Numbered from the stretch's first letter, positions 25,509 to 39,600 are shown. The stretch is DNA of 64,000 nt from Cucumis sativus (GCF_000004075.3 NC_026661.2:18876307-18940306); one strand, 5' to 3'. The notes: generated by a model not told the origin, from the letters alone. Program-made: numbers and translations.

Positions 25509-25617
25509 GTGACCGGTTATAGGGAGTGAAGGGGATGGAAGTGACCGGATACTGGAGGTAATTGCCTAATCACGGGTTCTTTGGATTCAACTACCGGTTT
25601 GAAAAAAGATATAAAAA
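25509..25617 (+). promoter_or_regulatory. Orphan cluster of three ACCGG motifs followed by a TATA box
   Basis: GTGACCGG occurs at 25509-25516 and 25541-25548, CTACCGGTTT at 25591-25600, and TATAAAAA at 25610-25617, all on the plus strand. The spacing resembles a compact promoter, but no coding region follows. It lies about 1.5 kb upstream of the TPR gene's start codon, on the opposite orientation. Confidence 0.3.
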
Positions 25618-27405
25618 CCCCATCAAATTGCCTTAAAAGTAAGCAAAGGACATATGCCAAATATCTCTCCTTATTACCCTCTTAATTTACCATTTTAATC
25701 ATCACATTAATATTTAATCATAATTAGGTTAACATAATAATCATTCTCAAAACTTAGTTATTCCAATTTTCATTTTAATTAATTAAACATGTTTTAACCT
25801 AAATACACGGTTCTATTTTAGTTTATTTTGATATTTTAATATTCATTTATAACGTTTCAAAATTACGATAATCAAAAGTTAAGAAATATAATATTAAAAG
25901 TGAAGCGAAATTCGCCTATAAACATTTTTAAAACGATATGAAAAAAATGAATAACCGAATAATTATTAAATTAATATTTTTTGTTTTTGTTTTTCTTTAT
26001 AAAAAAGAAAAGACTAAAATAAAAGAACTCTCAATGATTTTGCTTTCTTTAACCAATAATCTTTCCCTACATCATTAATCTGAACAACTCTTTTATTGCA
26101 ATAGGGACTATGTTGCCAAAAGGGTTGATGCCCATGTTACAATTATTACAAATTGGATTATTATTCACAAATGAATCAAACTTTGTTGATTAAGTTTTTT
26201 TTGTTAAAAAATCAATAAGAGCCTTTTACTCTCTAAAGTCAAATTTACCTTTAAAACTAAGTTAAGTCAAATCAAATTTTATGCTTTAAATAAGTTGATA
26301 TCTTCTTTCTTTAAGGAGATTTGTAAAATTGACTTCTTTTTTTTCAAGGGAAGTAGTAGTTTTGTACCTCTTATTTATTTATTTATTGATTTTTCAGTAC
26401 ATTTTATATTGGATTAGACATTTTTTTGGACTATTTAATCATGCATTTAGGATTAAATGTTAATTATGAGTTAGGATATGGATATTATTTTGATTAGATT
26501 AGATGACAGGTTTACTGCTTAATTTTCTTTTGATAACCCAACTACCCTCTTTTTCTTTTTCTTTATTTTTGAATATTATATTACAAATGATAAGATAAGA
26601 GAGTTCAACTCACAATCCATCAAGAGGATGCACTACATATACCAAACCTGTTTTGTATAGTTAGATACAAACATTTTTTTGATTCCATGTTTGACACTTT
26701 TACTACTTAAATTTTACTCGGTGATGTTGTTATTGTATCATCTTATAGACTTAGGGTTTGGATTAGCACTTAAGACTTAATCAATGACCTCAAAATTTAT
26801 GAGACCTAGTTACATTTTTTTACTTTTGAGTTACTTCCAACAAACTTGACGTATTTCAACATGTTTCATCTTCAATCGTATTACTGTTTATAGAAATTTT
26901 TTTAGGTTATCTAAGGTAAAATTGCTCCAAACTAAGGAGCCACTTTACCTTCTACTTGGTAGTAAACTTATAATTCTTTTAAGTTTTTTTTTTTAATCAT
27001 ATGTACTTTAATATCCTCATAATCCTCTCATTCATATGGTTTCAATTTATTAATTAATAAACTTCTCCTAAATTTAAAGAGTACATATTATTCATTTGCA
27101 TATCTTTTGTTGTTAAAAAGTTAGATTTAACCGTCTAACTATGTTTTCTCTCTTTAAAAGAAAATGAGGATAATGAATTCAAATTCTCAACACATAGAAG
27201 GAAGTAGTGATATACCTAACCACTCAAAAAGGTTATGTTCCATAGCACTTAGCTTGAGTTTTATTAAAAAGATATTAACTTTACCAAATAAATTAGTAAT
27301 GAAACAAAACAAATAAGATTAGGTAATATGTGTTGAGATTAAGTTAAAGATAGAATTGTTGAGAAAAGATATATAAAATGAATTAGGAAGCCATTTGATG
27401 AGAAA

Positions 27406-27440
27406 AAGAAGAAGAAGAAGAAGAAGAAGAAGAAGAAGAG
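27406..27440. repeat. (AAG)n microsatellite
   Basis: A near-perfect run of about eleven AAG units in gene-free DNA. Confidence 0.9.
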
Positions 27441-28512
27441 TAGAGAGTTAAATAATATAAAATGAGAAGGAAGAGAAATAGCATATGGAAAAAGGAAGGG
27501 CACAAGAATCATGGCTTTTCCTTTTGGGAGTTTGCTTTTGATATCATTTTCATGCTCTTCTCTCTTTCATTTTAATGAATGCACATGTATTTAGATAGCC
27601 ATATCTACCTATCCCATATGGCCTTTGTCTTCTAAACACAATAATAATAATAATAATACTTCAAAATTCCCATTTTGTCCTCGTTCCCCCCAAACCCTGC
27701 ATTCTCCATTATTCCCATTTCTTCTCATTTTTCCATTTTTCATTTTTGCCTTTCCTTTCTGTTTTCTGTTATATATGCCATGCCATGCCATCCCATCCCA
27801 TCCCATCTCCCTCTCTTTCTTCTTCTTCTGCCATCTCATCTATCTATCTATCTATATATAATTGTCTATCTACTTGGGTTTATATCTTATTTTTGTATGA
27901 GAAATAATTGATTTCTTTTTTGTACTTTTTTAGCCTTTTATTTTGTACTTCAATAGTAAAGATCAATACAGTGGAGGATTATGAATTTCTAGTAAATAAT
28001 AATAATAATAATAAAAAGATGGATGAAGATTCTTCTTCTTCTTCTTTCTAAATCTTTTATTCTCTAAAACATTATTCTTTCTAAAACTTTAAGTTTAGTA
28101 CTCCACTTTTTAATTTGCTCAATTCACCTAATACATTTCTTTCAAATTCTTTTATTTGATCATTGTTTTTATGATCCAATGAAACCATTTCCTTAATATT
28201 ACCATGTCTCTTATGTGAACACACCACTGCTTCTATCAATTTTTTCAACTTTGATTTTGGGTATTTTGTTTATTGAACTTCAAGTGATTCATTTGTTTGG
28301 TTTTTACATGATTTTTAGACTTTCCTAATCTAAAAATTTACTTTAATTTAATACCAACAATCAAACTTAAATAATCTACCAATATTCCAACATTAATAAT
28401 CTAAACAATTAAAAAAATGGTTCATTTTAATTTTATCATAGGTGTCAACATATTTTGATGTTAGGTTATATTTATGAAAATTAATCCAAAAAATCATAGT
28501 CACTCAAATAAT

Positions 28513-28532
28513 TATATATATATATATATATA
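28513..28532. repeat. (TA)n microsatellite
   Basis: A short uninterrupted TA run in AT-rich intergenic DNA. Confidence 0.85.
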
Positions 28533-30000
28533 TCAACAAACTGCAACTTTAAAAAAAATAATTAACAATAATGTAGAGTTTTCTTTTTAACTTTTGATTA
28601 GAATGATTTTGATACATATAATTGATATAAATATTAGTAAATAATAATTCATAATATTTTATAGATATACATATAAAACAAATTGTATTCATATTGGTTA
28701 ATTTGTTGGGAAAAATAAAAAAAAACAATAGCGCTTAACGTCAGGCATAAATAATGGCAATACCTAAAATCAGTTCCAACAATAACTTCAATATAATGCC
28801 TCCACGTGTCGAATCATGATTTGGAATCATTAAAATGATGACTGTGCTCATGCCAGCTCAGCATCCTTTTATTTATTTATTATTTATTTTTTTATTTTAC
28901 TTATATATTTAGTTTTTGTCTTGGTTTTCATTATTGCATTGTTGGCTATTATAGGAACAATGATTTGAAATACACAACTATGGAAATAAAACGACAACGT
29001 TTTGGGTTATAGAGTTATATCTATATTTATATACATATAGCTTGTTTTATATATTCTACCAATTCATTCTTTGAGATGGAAGTTAGGGAAAGTATTAGTA
29101 GGAGGGGAAAAGAAAAACTAATCAATTTTCTTTTATAATTAATTAATAGCTGTTTTTTCAAATCTAAATTAATCCAATTAATTCAAAGCTTAAGTACTTC
29201 CAATCAATGATCTTTAATTATCAAATTAATGGAGGTTGGTCAACTTAATAATGACGTATTATTTATCTTTTACACAAATCATCAATATTAAGAAGGAAGA
29301 AAAAAAATACAACTAATAACAATACGGAGAGTACCTAAACTTGAATGGAAAACGATTTAGTTTACAGACATTTAAATTTATAACAATTTAGTCTCCTACT
29401 TTATAATATGTGATAATTTGTTTTTTATTGTAAATTTTAGCTTCTATATTTTTAATAAATTTTAGATCTAGTCTCTCAGAATTAATTTCTACTAAAATTG
29501 ATTAAATAATTGCTACCATTTCCATGAATATGTTTTCGAATTATGAAATAAAAATGCATTTAATTAAATAACAAAAAATATTTTAAGAAATCAATAACGT
29601 CAAACTAGCATTGATAATACACTTAAAGATTTATTAAAAGTAGAGTTGGGGGATTAAACAAATTTGAAAGTTCACAACAAAAATATTTTTTTATGTATAA
29701 GTTCAAAAATATACTTTTAACTTTAGAAACAACCAACATAATAATTAACATAAAAGATATGAATTGAGTCATTTTATATTTTGTTGACATCTCACAACTC
29801 ATTAAGATCTTATATATTTTCCCATTGAGAAGGTAATTATTTACACATAATGATAAAAAATATCCTTTTTCTCTCTATACATACATAACTCATACACAAA
29901 TAACACAATACAAATCATTTTACAATAATCAAATATATGGAAAAAGAATATATACATAGAGATACTGTTATATTAAATAATACAACAATGAAGTGGGAAG

Positions 30001-31260
30001 TAATTATCCAAACTTATATATAAAATGAAATGATTGGTGTGTGTGTGTGTTTGTGTATATGAGTAGAGAGAAATGGTATGGGAATGATGATGATGATAGA
30101 AGACAGAAGACCCTACAAAAGGGGATTCCATTGGGGTTATGTCCTTGAAAAGAGGGGTAAGGCATTTAGGGACCAGTGGGGCTTAACATTAAGGACCAAA
30201 ACTCCACATATTGGGTCAAAGAAATTGGCTAAGGTCACTAACCTTCCAATAAAAACTCCCTTTCACAGACATGGCTTCTCTGTCACAGCTCATCTCATCC
30301 TTGCTGTCATCCACGTATACATCGCACTCTCTCTTATTATTTTTCTTTTCCCCAATCCACATATACACATCATTGCTTATTATTGTTATTCATTTATTTA
30401 TTATACCCATCACATTATTTTATGCTTTTATCTCCCTTCTACCTCAATTCTTATGTTCATATTTGCAACTTTTTAGTTATTAGTTTCTTCTTCATACATC
30501 TATACATGTTAGGAATACGTACCCAACAAAAAATTCCATGTAGATAGTTCATTGTTTTGTTACTCACTCTAGGTTCGATGAAAAAAGTAAAATATATTTC
30601 GAATCTTTTGCAATTATCTACATGAAAACAATAAATTTTCGATATTTACAATAGAGAATATTATTGTCAAGTTATAGTTTTTTTTAAAAAAAATACGGAT
30701 GACCCGAGTTTCAAATCAATAACGTTTGGTACACTATGAACGTGCCTATTATCCATATTGCACCTACGCAACAAAATTGTGAGAAACTATAGAAACAATT
30801 TAACCCAAGGTTATTAGGTTGGTACAATATTAGAGAGTAGTCATATTTTATTATTTATAAAATTTAGAACTTATCTGTTAAATTTTGTTTTATTGGAAGG
30901 GTTTAAAACAAAAAAGAAAGGGTTTCATGGTAACCCTAAATGAGAAGGGGTAGAGATATAGAAGTGATAGAGTTGGGACCAAAGTGTAAGAAAATTGGAT
31001 GAGAGGAAAACGGAAAAACCAACAATTATGGAATGAATATACACGCGCGACATGAGGCTTGTTGGTTATTGCCTCAAATAATTTCCACTTATGTTGCCTT
31101 CTAGGGGCCACTCCTTTTGGCTCAATTTCAAACTCATAGCCTCCTCCATTTTTCCCTTTCCTATCTCCTCTATCTTTATTCAACAATTTGTCAATCAATC
31201 TTCTCCTTCAATCTACACATACCCCAAACACAATACATAAATAAATAAATAAATAAATCC
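30001..31260. other. Higher-GC islands with no assignable gene
   Basis: Two patches stand out from the AT-rich background: about 30078-30330 and about 31010-31200. The first contains an open frame on the plus strand (30078-30476) whose first 65 residues are balanced in composition, but it degrades into hydrophobic low complexity. The second has a 102-residue minus-strand frame (31198-30890) with the same behaviour. Neither matches a family I know. They could be conserved noncoding sequence, UTR of an unannotated transcript, or remnants of a gene. Confidence 0.3.
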
Positions 31261-33600
31261 CATTTCATAAATTATGTGTGAAGACTTTCCCCCCCTCTCA
31301 TAGTATATGTATATACACATTTTTGTACTATATACAAGAAATTGTCCTTCCTAGAAAGTAAGTCTTTGTTTTTCATTTGAAATCGGCCCTATGGGTGTCT
31401 TGGACTTTAAGACAAGAACCCTAATTTTAATGAAAAGAAGTAGGATAAAAAGGAAACCCTCCCACCCTAATTTTGTATTTTGTCAAAAATAAATTAATGA
31501 ATAAAAAGATAAATTCGATAGCTCTCGAATCACTTTAGCATTCAATTTGGAAGATTGAGTGTTGCTAAGACTTTCTTTCCATAGTGTTACGGGAAAAACT
31601 TTTTTTTTTTTTTTTTTTGTTTTTAGTTATTTTCTAGCTTAATTAATTATTAACCTATGTGATCACATTTTTTTCATTATTGGTGTGTGTGTATATAAAC
31701 CTTATCAAATTATAAACCTTCTTTAATACATATATTTATAAACACACATGGTGTTGTCTCAATGAGGAGAAAAATAAACATATGAGTATATTTTCATAAA
31801 TGGGGACATTGGCATTTGCTTTTCAATTGAATTGTTTTCAAAACTCTTTTTTTTTTCTTTCCCTCTTGTCATTTCCATTTTTTTTTTTGTTTGTGATGTG
31901 AGTTTCTTGATTCCTCTCTCTCTCTCTCTTCTCTATCTTTTTACTCCATATTCATGCATTAGAGTAGATGGTATAATAATGAAGGGAAGCCATTTGAGAC
32001 AACTATTTTTGCTTGAAATTATTGGTGGCCAAAACATGTGTCATGTTGAATTGCTATATGTTTTTTTTTTCTTTTAATTTATTTATATTTATGGTTTGAC
32101 TTTTAAGTGGAACTTCAAAGTTTGTAGTGCAAAAAAACCCCACATGAGTCAAGCTTATGTTAGAAGATTGTAGGGAAATTCTACTTGGGATATATTGAGG
32201 ACTTGAGAGGTTATATAGACAAATTATTGCCTCAATGATTTGAACTAAAAATAATTAAGTTGTTTTAAAACACAAATAATTGAAAAAAGAAAAATGATAA
32301 AGAGTTTATGAAATGCATGTTTGCATTTTCACAATTAATTCTTTTTATGTTTATATTTTAGAATTTCTTTTAACACAAAATTTAGTTTAGTCGTTAATTA
32401 TATCTTTTGTTTTTGTCTTTTATGTATAAGTTCATTTTCGTCACTTTATCTCAACTTATCAAGTTTTTTGCTATTATAATTTGATTTATTCTGCTTACTA
32501 TTCTGACAAAGAATATGTTTTAAAAAACAGCATCAAACAAATGATAGCTTAAAATTCAAAATTATGTTCATATATATAATTGAGTGAGTTTAGCAAAGTG
32601 CTTTATTTAAGTTAAAACATTTACTACAGGTTTAAAGGACAGTACTGCTTTATCTAAAAGCATTATAAATTTCAATTTTTAATCTGTACTTAGAAGATTT
32701 TAAAAACTACTTTTAACAAGTTTTAAAAAAGCATTTTAAAAAATTGATTGTAAGCACATGATCGAACATGTCCAAAATTCGCTAAACGGTCGACTTTCCA
32801 ATTTTCATTCCTATTATTATTTTTCGAAGATACCAAAGAATTTCTATGCTATAAGAAAAAAAAAATATTTTCCAACACACGGTTAAATGATAGTTAGGAG
32901 AGACATGGTTGAGAGAAAAGAGTATCTATTGACATAGGAAGTACGTTATTGTTCTACGGAATAATATACTCCTAATTATTATAATTATTGTAGAAATTTG
33001 TTGTTATATGTCAAATTTAAATGAAGTTAATATTAAGTATTACATAACCACACTATTATTATAATACAAAGAAATGATAAATTAAATATGCCTAAAATTT
33101 TAATTTATCTTCAATAATTTGATAGTAATTTTATAAATAGTCTCAAAGTTTTCAATAAAACTTTGACAAATGCTTACGCATAAACCTTGGTTCATGCTTC
33201 TACTTTTGATTATTTCATCCTAGTATATATGTCTCATGCTCTAGTAAAGATAGGTGCTTCGGTTATATGTAAAAGGCTACACACTTGTGTGAAGTAAGAT
33301 TAATTAGCCAAGTAAAAAAAAAACTTGATAAGTTGAATGGAAGATTCCACACACATACATCAATCAAGAGGATATTAGTTTATCAAGGATATAGTAATGT
33401 CAACACTCACAACATTATATACATAAAATAAGTTATTACTATTATTGTTGAAGACGTAACAAAAGTTTATATAAACAAAAAGAAATATTTTGCTGCGATT
33501 GTGAAGATATATTTACAGTACTCTATATCTCTCTCTCTCAAAACTTGAAAACTAGACATGTTTGTAAGGAAGGGGGCAATAAGAAAGGCATATCAACAAG
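31261..33600. other. AT-rich intergenic DNA
   Basis: No gene is supported. There is a 6-bp stem TGTCTT/AAGACA around 31397-31415, a long T-run at about 31599-31618, and TC repeats at about 31914-31930. The rest is AT-rich filler. Confidence 0.4.
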
Positions 33601-33619
33601 TCCTAAAGATTCCCCTTAT

Positions 33620-34070
33620 TTTGGATAAGGTGTTTTGGCCTTACCAATTCCACATTTATAATATAAATAACCCTCTCTCTATCCCTTCACTCTGCACGAT
33701 GCCCTAAATTATACCCTAAAACCTCAGAACTCCTCTCTCTCCCTCCCTCCCTCTCCTTTCATCCTAATTTCATTTCTACGTCACTAATAATCCAAATTAT
33801 ATAATGATGAAGCTCTCATAATTAAAAACTCTCATTGCCCTCCAATGGCTGTTCTTCCTTTTTCATTGTGGATTATTCAAACTCTGATCTGTGAGGATTT
33901 TCTGCTCCTTTCCCACGTGCTCTCCGATGCCCCCTTCACGTGCCCCTATGCCATTTTTTTTTCCTTTTCCATTTCCCATGTGCGTATTGCTTTCCCTCTT
34001 CCCTCTTTTCCCCCTCCTTTGCTTTTCCTTCCACCCTTTCTCCTAACTTTACTATAATTATATCTTTTTC
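33620..34070 (+). promoter_or_regulatory. Orphan promoter-like island (I-box, TATA box, CT-rich leader)
   Basis: GATAAGG at 33624-33630 resembles a light-responsive I-box. TATAAATA at 33662-33669 is followed at once by CT repeats and a pyrimidine-rich tract (33671-33770), as in plant 5' leaders. Two G-box cores CACGTG lie at 33914-33919 and 33937-33942. A 70-residue open frame begins at ATG 33845 but is hydrophobic and pyrimidine-driven, so I do not call it a gene. The island may mark a noncoding or unrecognised transcript. Confidence 0.35.
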
Positions 34071-37000
34071 AGAACGTAATCCATTTATTTAAAAACTAGA
34101 TGGGTGTTAAAATACGTAAACATCGTAGTCAAAACAAAAATGTGATGGTAGAGTATGATAGCGGATTTGTATGTCATAGGTCTCTAATTTGTTCAACTTA
34201 TACTCTACATTTCCTATATTAAGATACTGATTATATTCATTAAATTGGTGCAATTGGGGTTAGAAATGAAGGCCTTTTTCTATCACACATATCAGTGTGT
34301 AATTAATGCAAATATATTACTTAGTTATTTGAGGAAATTTAGAGCGGGAAAAAAGAGTTTGATGTAAAAATGACCTAAGAATGAGAGAGAGAGAAAAGAT
34401 ATATAAAATTGCACCCCAACTAATTGAGGTTCATTTTTTTTTCCTTTTTAAAATTATATTGTAAACAATGAGCCATTTATTCACCCAAAAAAGAAAAAGA
34501 AAGGAAAACTAGCCATTCATTTAGAGGAAGGTGCCAAATTTAATTGTCACCTCGAAAGATATGAAAATAGCACTCTACCAAAATGAATGGTGTGGTTCTT
34601 GCCAATTATATTAAACAATAAAAAATAAATAAATAAAACATTAAGATACCCATTTTTATGATCATATAGTATACAAATATAATAATACATTGAAAAGATC
34701 GAAATGGACATTAGAAAAATAAAAGAAAGAAAGAAAGAAATAAGTTGAAATTGTTGAATTGCATTCCCTTGTTTTCATATTATATTTTCATGGCTATATT
34801 GATACTTTTATTTAAATTTTTCATACTTTTAAAAATTAAATGTCACTTTCATAGATCAATCTTTTTTTTCTAAACTACACTAGAATGTTAGATTTAAAAT
34901 AAATATAGTAGATCAATGTATGTATTAAAAAATTGTCCATAACGATGATTTGATGTATTACACACGTTAACAAATTAATATCGTTAGTTTATAATTAAGA
35001 TGATAGATCATTAATTTACAATAAAAATAAAATTCAAAAAATGGGTGTGATTCATGAATCATATAGTTAAAATGTCCAATTTGTGTATTAAAAATAACAT
35101 AAGAGAGATAAAATATTAAATCTCTGTCTCTCTGCCAAAACATGGTTGATGAGAGAGAAATCACACACCTTAATGTAGTAGCTTAATCCAATGACTTAAT
35201 TAACTTAATTAATGAATGATTAATTATACGAAATTATAAACTTATCTTGTGTACTTATTGATGGGGAAAAGATAACAACTTCTTGAAACCTATTCTCCTT
35301 CAAGATTTTACTTTTTCTTAAAAGAAAATTAATTTAGTAACCTGTAATCCTCTTGAAAATGCTGCTTCATCAGTAATAAGTTACAAGATTAATTAAGATT
35401 TAAGCATTTGAATGGAGAGAAAAAAAAAAGTAATAATAATAATAATTTAAAGTAAGAAAATTGGGAAGGATTCATGTACTATTACTACCTGTCTCTCATG
35501 TCTGCCCACAATGGAATCATTAGTATTAATTAATATTTTGAAAAAAAAAAACTTATAGATATATTTTTTATTTGGTGAGTTTTATTTTTCTTTTTCTTAC
35601 GTGGATTCTACGTGTAAATCCAGATGGTATCCACCCTTTCTAATGAGGTCTAATATTTGATGATGGAATTATTACATATACTTATTTCCTTCCAGATTTT
35701 GCACACCACATTGTTATTATTGCTTAATTTTTCTTAAAATAAAAAAAAAATCGATGAAACTAACTATTTTAAAAATATTTTAGGTGTGAACGATCAATTA
35801 ATGGTATTAAATTGATCTATTTAATTTTACTATACAGTAAATATTTTATTAAAACTCCAATTTTATTTTTCTAGAAAATGGTATTAAATCTATAGCATGA
35901 ACAGTTTAGTTTATAAATAGTCCAGCAAAGAAAGAACTCAATCTTTGACCACATCCAATCATTATTCAAAAGTCAAAACTCGAAATTTAAGATCTAAAAG
36001 AGTTAAAAGCATTATTATGACCACCGCTCTTTTGGACCTTCCGATCCAATTTCAGACTGTTGGTACAATAAACTCGAGCGTAGAGAATACCACCCCAGAA
36101 CCGGGGGATAGAAACGTAATTAGCAAAAAAGTTAAGAGGAAGGGAAAAGAGAATAAATAAATAAAAAAAAAACGTGTGATTATATATGGCTTTGGCTGCT
36201 CTGATGGGATCATATTTATTGTTTATTTCTTTGCTTAATTGTATTTAATTTTGAATTTTGAGAATTTTTTTCGAGCCCACCCCTCTAAGTCAGCCTTATT
36301 GCCAAAGAAAGGCATGCATTTTCTTAAATTAAAATAATAAATTATTGTTATTTTATGAGAATTAAATGTAATTTGATTAATTAATTAAATTGTTTATGAT
36401 ATTTTTAAGCCCCGAAAGGTATGGGTAACTGTTAATTGCTTTTTCGTCAACTCCTTTGCTTCCAAGCAAAGTTTCGTGCACCAATAGGGGGGTGCAACGT
36501 GGCGTTTTATGCCATTAAAGAAAAAAAAAGAATATATTTTTTTGGTTGTTTTACAGCTCTTTTCAATCTGGGGGGCAAAGTTTAATTAAAACGTAAAATA
36601 TGTATTCAGATTATTGTTGTTTTGAATTTAATCATCAATGTGATTTAATTGATCAAAGCAAGAGAGAGATTTGTTTTCTGTCCTACACACTCTTTGTTCC
36701 ATCTCTAAATTGGATGAGGTGAATTAATTTTTCATGATTAAGAAAAGAGTTAGGATGTTAAAAGAGAAGGTTTATGTATATATATATATGCATGTGGTGT
36801 TTGTCGTATTGTTTTCGATGATTGAATCATAAATTATAGTCAAAAGTGTAGAGAGGTTTAGGGTTTTTGATAATGCATTGTTGGAAGAATGCCAAACATG
36901 AGTTTCGTGTTTAAATTTATGTTATTTACGATCTTGACTCTCAAAGGTTTGGATGGTTCTCTGTTATACTTCTCTAACTTTTCAATCACATTTGAATCTA

Positions 37001-39600
37001 CTCTTCTTTGTAATAATAAATTTGCTCTTGTATATAGATCTAATACATTATTAGTTAATCGGGTGAATCTTTGGGTTGAATTCGTTTTTTGTTTATTTTT
37101 TTTTATAGTTGATTTTTTAACGTAGATGAAGTGACGTTCAATCAATATGTCAAAATAACATATGTATTCTAGACCCTTATGATTTTTTCTCTTTTTATAT
37201 AAGGGTTTGAAGAGATTGAATTAAGCTAATCAAGAGCTTTTTGAGTTAGAGACATACACCTCTCTAGATGAAAGTCACACCTCAACCTCAACTACCCTAG
37301 CACTACCTCTATTGGATGGGCTTTTAAGCCTTTGTCACACTTTCCTTCATCCTCAGGCTCACAATTTGGATCTAGGAGATCACTGTAGATTTTATACTTC
37401 ACATGAGAATTGTTTTTAGGTCTCTCTGGTTGGTATTACTATACCTTTTCTTGCCTCCATTTTCCCGTACTTTTCGTTTTGCTAGTAAATTGAATGAGCT
37501 GATCAACTTCATCCACACAAACACAAAAAGTATAACAAGTATCTAAAATATCGAACTGATAAAGAATTAGAGCCACACCCACATTGATCACATCCATAGA
37601 AAGAACAAAAATGGTAAAGAGAAAAACATACATACACAAACAAAGAGTTGATAATAAATATGATGTTTGTTTTTGAAATATAAGTAATGGGATGCACATG
37701 GAAGCTCTTCCAAAGACGATGATGATGAGTGAAGGGCACATGGGAAAAAAAAAAGGAAAAGAAAGATAAAGGGTCTGTTGATGAGTTGGGCAGAGGCACC
37801 AATGGGATTTGCCAATTATTGAATAGTCCTTCCTATTTTTGGATAACACTTTCTCCTTTAGGCAAACTGTTTTCCTTATCATTGATACTTGTACTTTTGG
37901 ATTGGCATCCATTCCCATTCCCACTTCCCTTTTCCTCCTCTTCATCAAAAATCTCCATTTTTTCCCTCTCTCAATTCCCTAATCCTTAGGGTTTTCTTTT
38001 ATGTGTTTATGTAATCTAAAGTTTCTGTGTCTATGTTTTTCTGTTACAACAGTTCTTTTCTCTTTTCCATTGTTCATAACTACTGTTTGTGGATCATAAC
38101 TCTATTCTTCAACAACTGCTTTTCATCCTCATATCACATGTAAACATTGTTTGAAAAAAAGGAAAATTATAAGTTATGAATAGAACATCAAGTACCATTT
38201 CAAAAGACAACGATTCAATTCTTTTGACTAGATCAAATAAAACCGAGTTAAACCTAGTAGGCTTAGGCCCAAAAATTGATAATAATATGTTTCAACTGAG
38301 TTATAAAGATAATTACAATTAGTAATAATAATTAAGTATATAACAACATCTTTAAAAAGTTGCAAATATAGTATGGTAGACCAATATTTACAACATGTTC
38401 TATCGATAAAATTTTTGTGATATTTGTAATTTTTTTTAGAATATTGGTATATAGTTAGCGGTTTTTATGTATATTACTATTTCTTATAATTGTTTTTGTA
38501 TTTTTTGTTAACAAACTCGAAAGTTGTTTTCAATTTAATAAATATTGAGAAATTGATTTTTCTTTTTTGAAAATCTCACTACATGGACTGTTTTCTTTTT
38601 AAATACAAAGTATTAATTATTATTGAGTTTTTGGATGGAGTCTAGAAGCAATTTTGTTTGAGGTTATTAAACTTGGAAGTTAGAACAGACAATGTTATAA
38701 ATAATGTAGAAATAATGAAAGAAAGAAGTTTGTTATTCAAGTGATGTCAAACTTTGGCATTAATTCTCCTCTTTAGATCTTTTATTTGAATAATTCCAAG
38801 CCAAACAAAAATCATTCAACATCACTATTTTTCTTTATTAATTATGATGCAATTTTTTAATAAAAGTACATAACAAAGTCTATAGATAATAGATGTGGAT
38901 AGATTTTGGTTTATTGTTGTTATATACTTGCTTACTTTGGAGAGATACAAGTGAATGGGCTTCTTAATGGGTCTTGTATTATATGGCTTGCCCTTGTGGA
39001 CCAACTGTGATAAGATATGGGCTTCTATGGAATTTGCTTGGGCTGATTTTCTAAAATCACTTTAGAGAAGATTCATCGAGTTTTTGGTAAATTGCAAACT
39101 CTAATTATTGCTCTTTTGTCCTAATTATAGTATTGTTTAGAAAAATGAGATGGATAACCATTGTGTCTAAATGCATTAAGAGCATTGGAATCATAAGAAA
39201 TCTTTGTTCCTTTGAGTATTGGTATCAACAAATGGTAGTAATATGATACTCTTTTCTATAATCTATGGATAATGTAATATAATTTTATAGATATTTAAAT
39301 CCATGGATTGGATTACACCTTTTGATGAAGAAAGGACAAGAAAAAAGTTTATTTCAACTTCTCCCACCCAAAATGCCCTTTGGCATTGGTAAAAGTAAAG
39401 TAATCTTTACTTTAGTCCTAAATTTAGACCTCTCTCAAACCCCATTATCAATTTATTACCATCATCCTTTTCTAATATTCATAACAATACATCCTCCCTA
39501 TGTATTCTGTTTGAGGAAAAAAAATTGCTCACCAAATTCTTTTTTTGGTATAGAATCATTCACCACTTTGTTTTACTCTCTCGATATGATTTCTCATTCT
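34071..39600. other. Intergenic DNA downstream of the BXL1-type gene
   Basis: No gene is supported. Patches of higher GC at about 35940-36130, 36270-36500 (with inverted repeat TGCACC/GGTGCA around 36478-36497) and 37730-37990 interrupt AT-rich DNA. A dispersed repeat copy lies at 38321-38460. Near the right end, TTTATT at 39348-39353 reads AATAAA on the minus strand about 250 bases after the BXL stop, a possible polyadenylation signal. AATGCC-CTTT-GGCATT at 39372-39387 can form a small stem-loop in that presumed 3' UTR. Confidence 0.4.
38321..38460 (+). repeat. Dispersed repeat family R, copy 1
   Basis: The segment beginning AATAATTAAGTATATAACAA and continuing through TTGCAAATATAG closely matches the copy at 55084 over about 50 bases, with a few substitutions. 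The right part (TATCGATAAAATTTTTGTGATATTTG) is degenerate. It looks like a short interspersed or MITE-type repeat. Confidence 0.65.

Larger units (their letters stand above)
24400..30000. other. Gene-free AT-rich intergenic DNA
   Basis: Only short low-complexity open frames are present. Landmarks are the ACCGG/TATA cluster at 25509-25617, an (AAG)n tract at about 27406-27440, a CCATG/CCCAT and CTAT simple-repeat patch at 27775-27860, and (TA)n at 28513-28532. A segment at about 28740-28870 with CACGTGTC is less AT-rich. The part at about 29320-29480 contains degenerate runs typical of old dispersed plant repeats. No gene is supported. Confidence 0.4.

Noticed and set aside
30078..30476. 132-residue plus-strand frame
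   Set aside because: It has no recognisable domain and degrades to hydrophobic low complexity. I list the island as unexplained rather than as a gene.
33900..33960. Possible microRNA164-like hairpin around the two CACGTG motifs
   Set aside because: The segment does not match the mature miR164 sequence, and I could not find a convincing stem.
33845..34057. 70-residue hydrophobic frame downstream of a TATA box
   Set aside because: The sequence is mostly pyrimidine-encoded F/L/P/S and fits leader or noncoding RNA as well as a peptide; there is no family support.
37439..37948. 169-residue minus-strand frame
   Set aside because: Its composition is driven by AT-rich and pyrimidine-rich DNA, no motif is visible, and no splice-supported partner exon was found.
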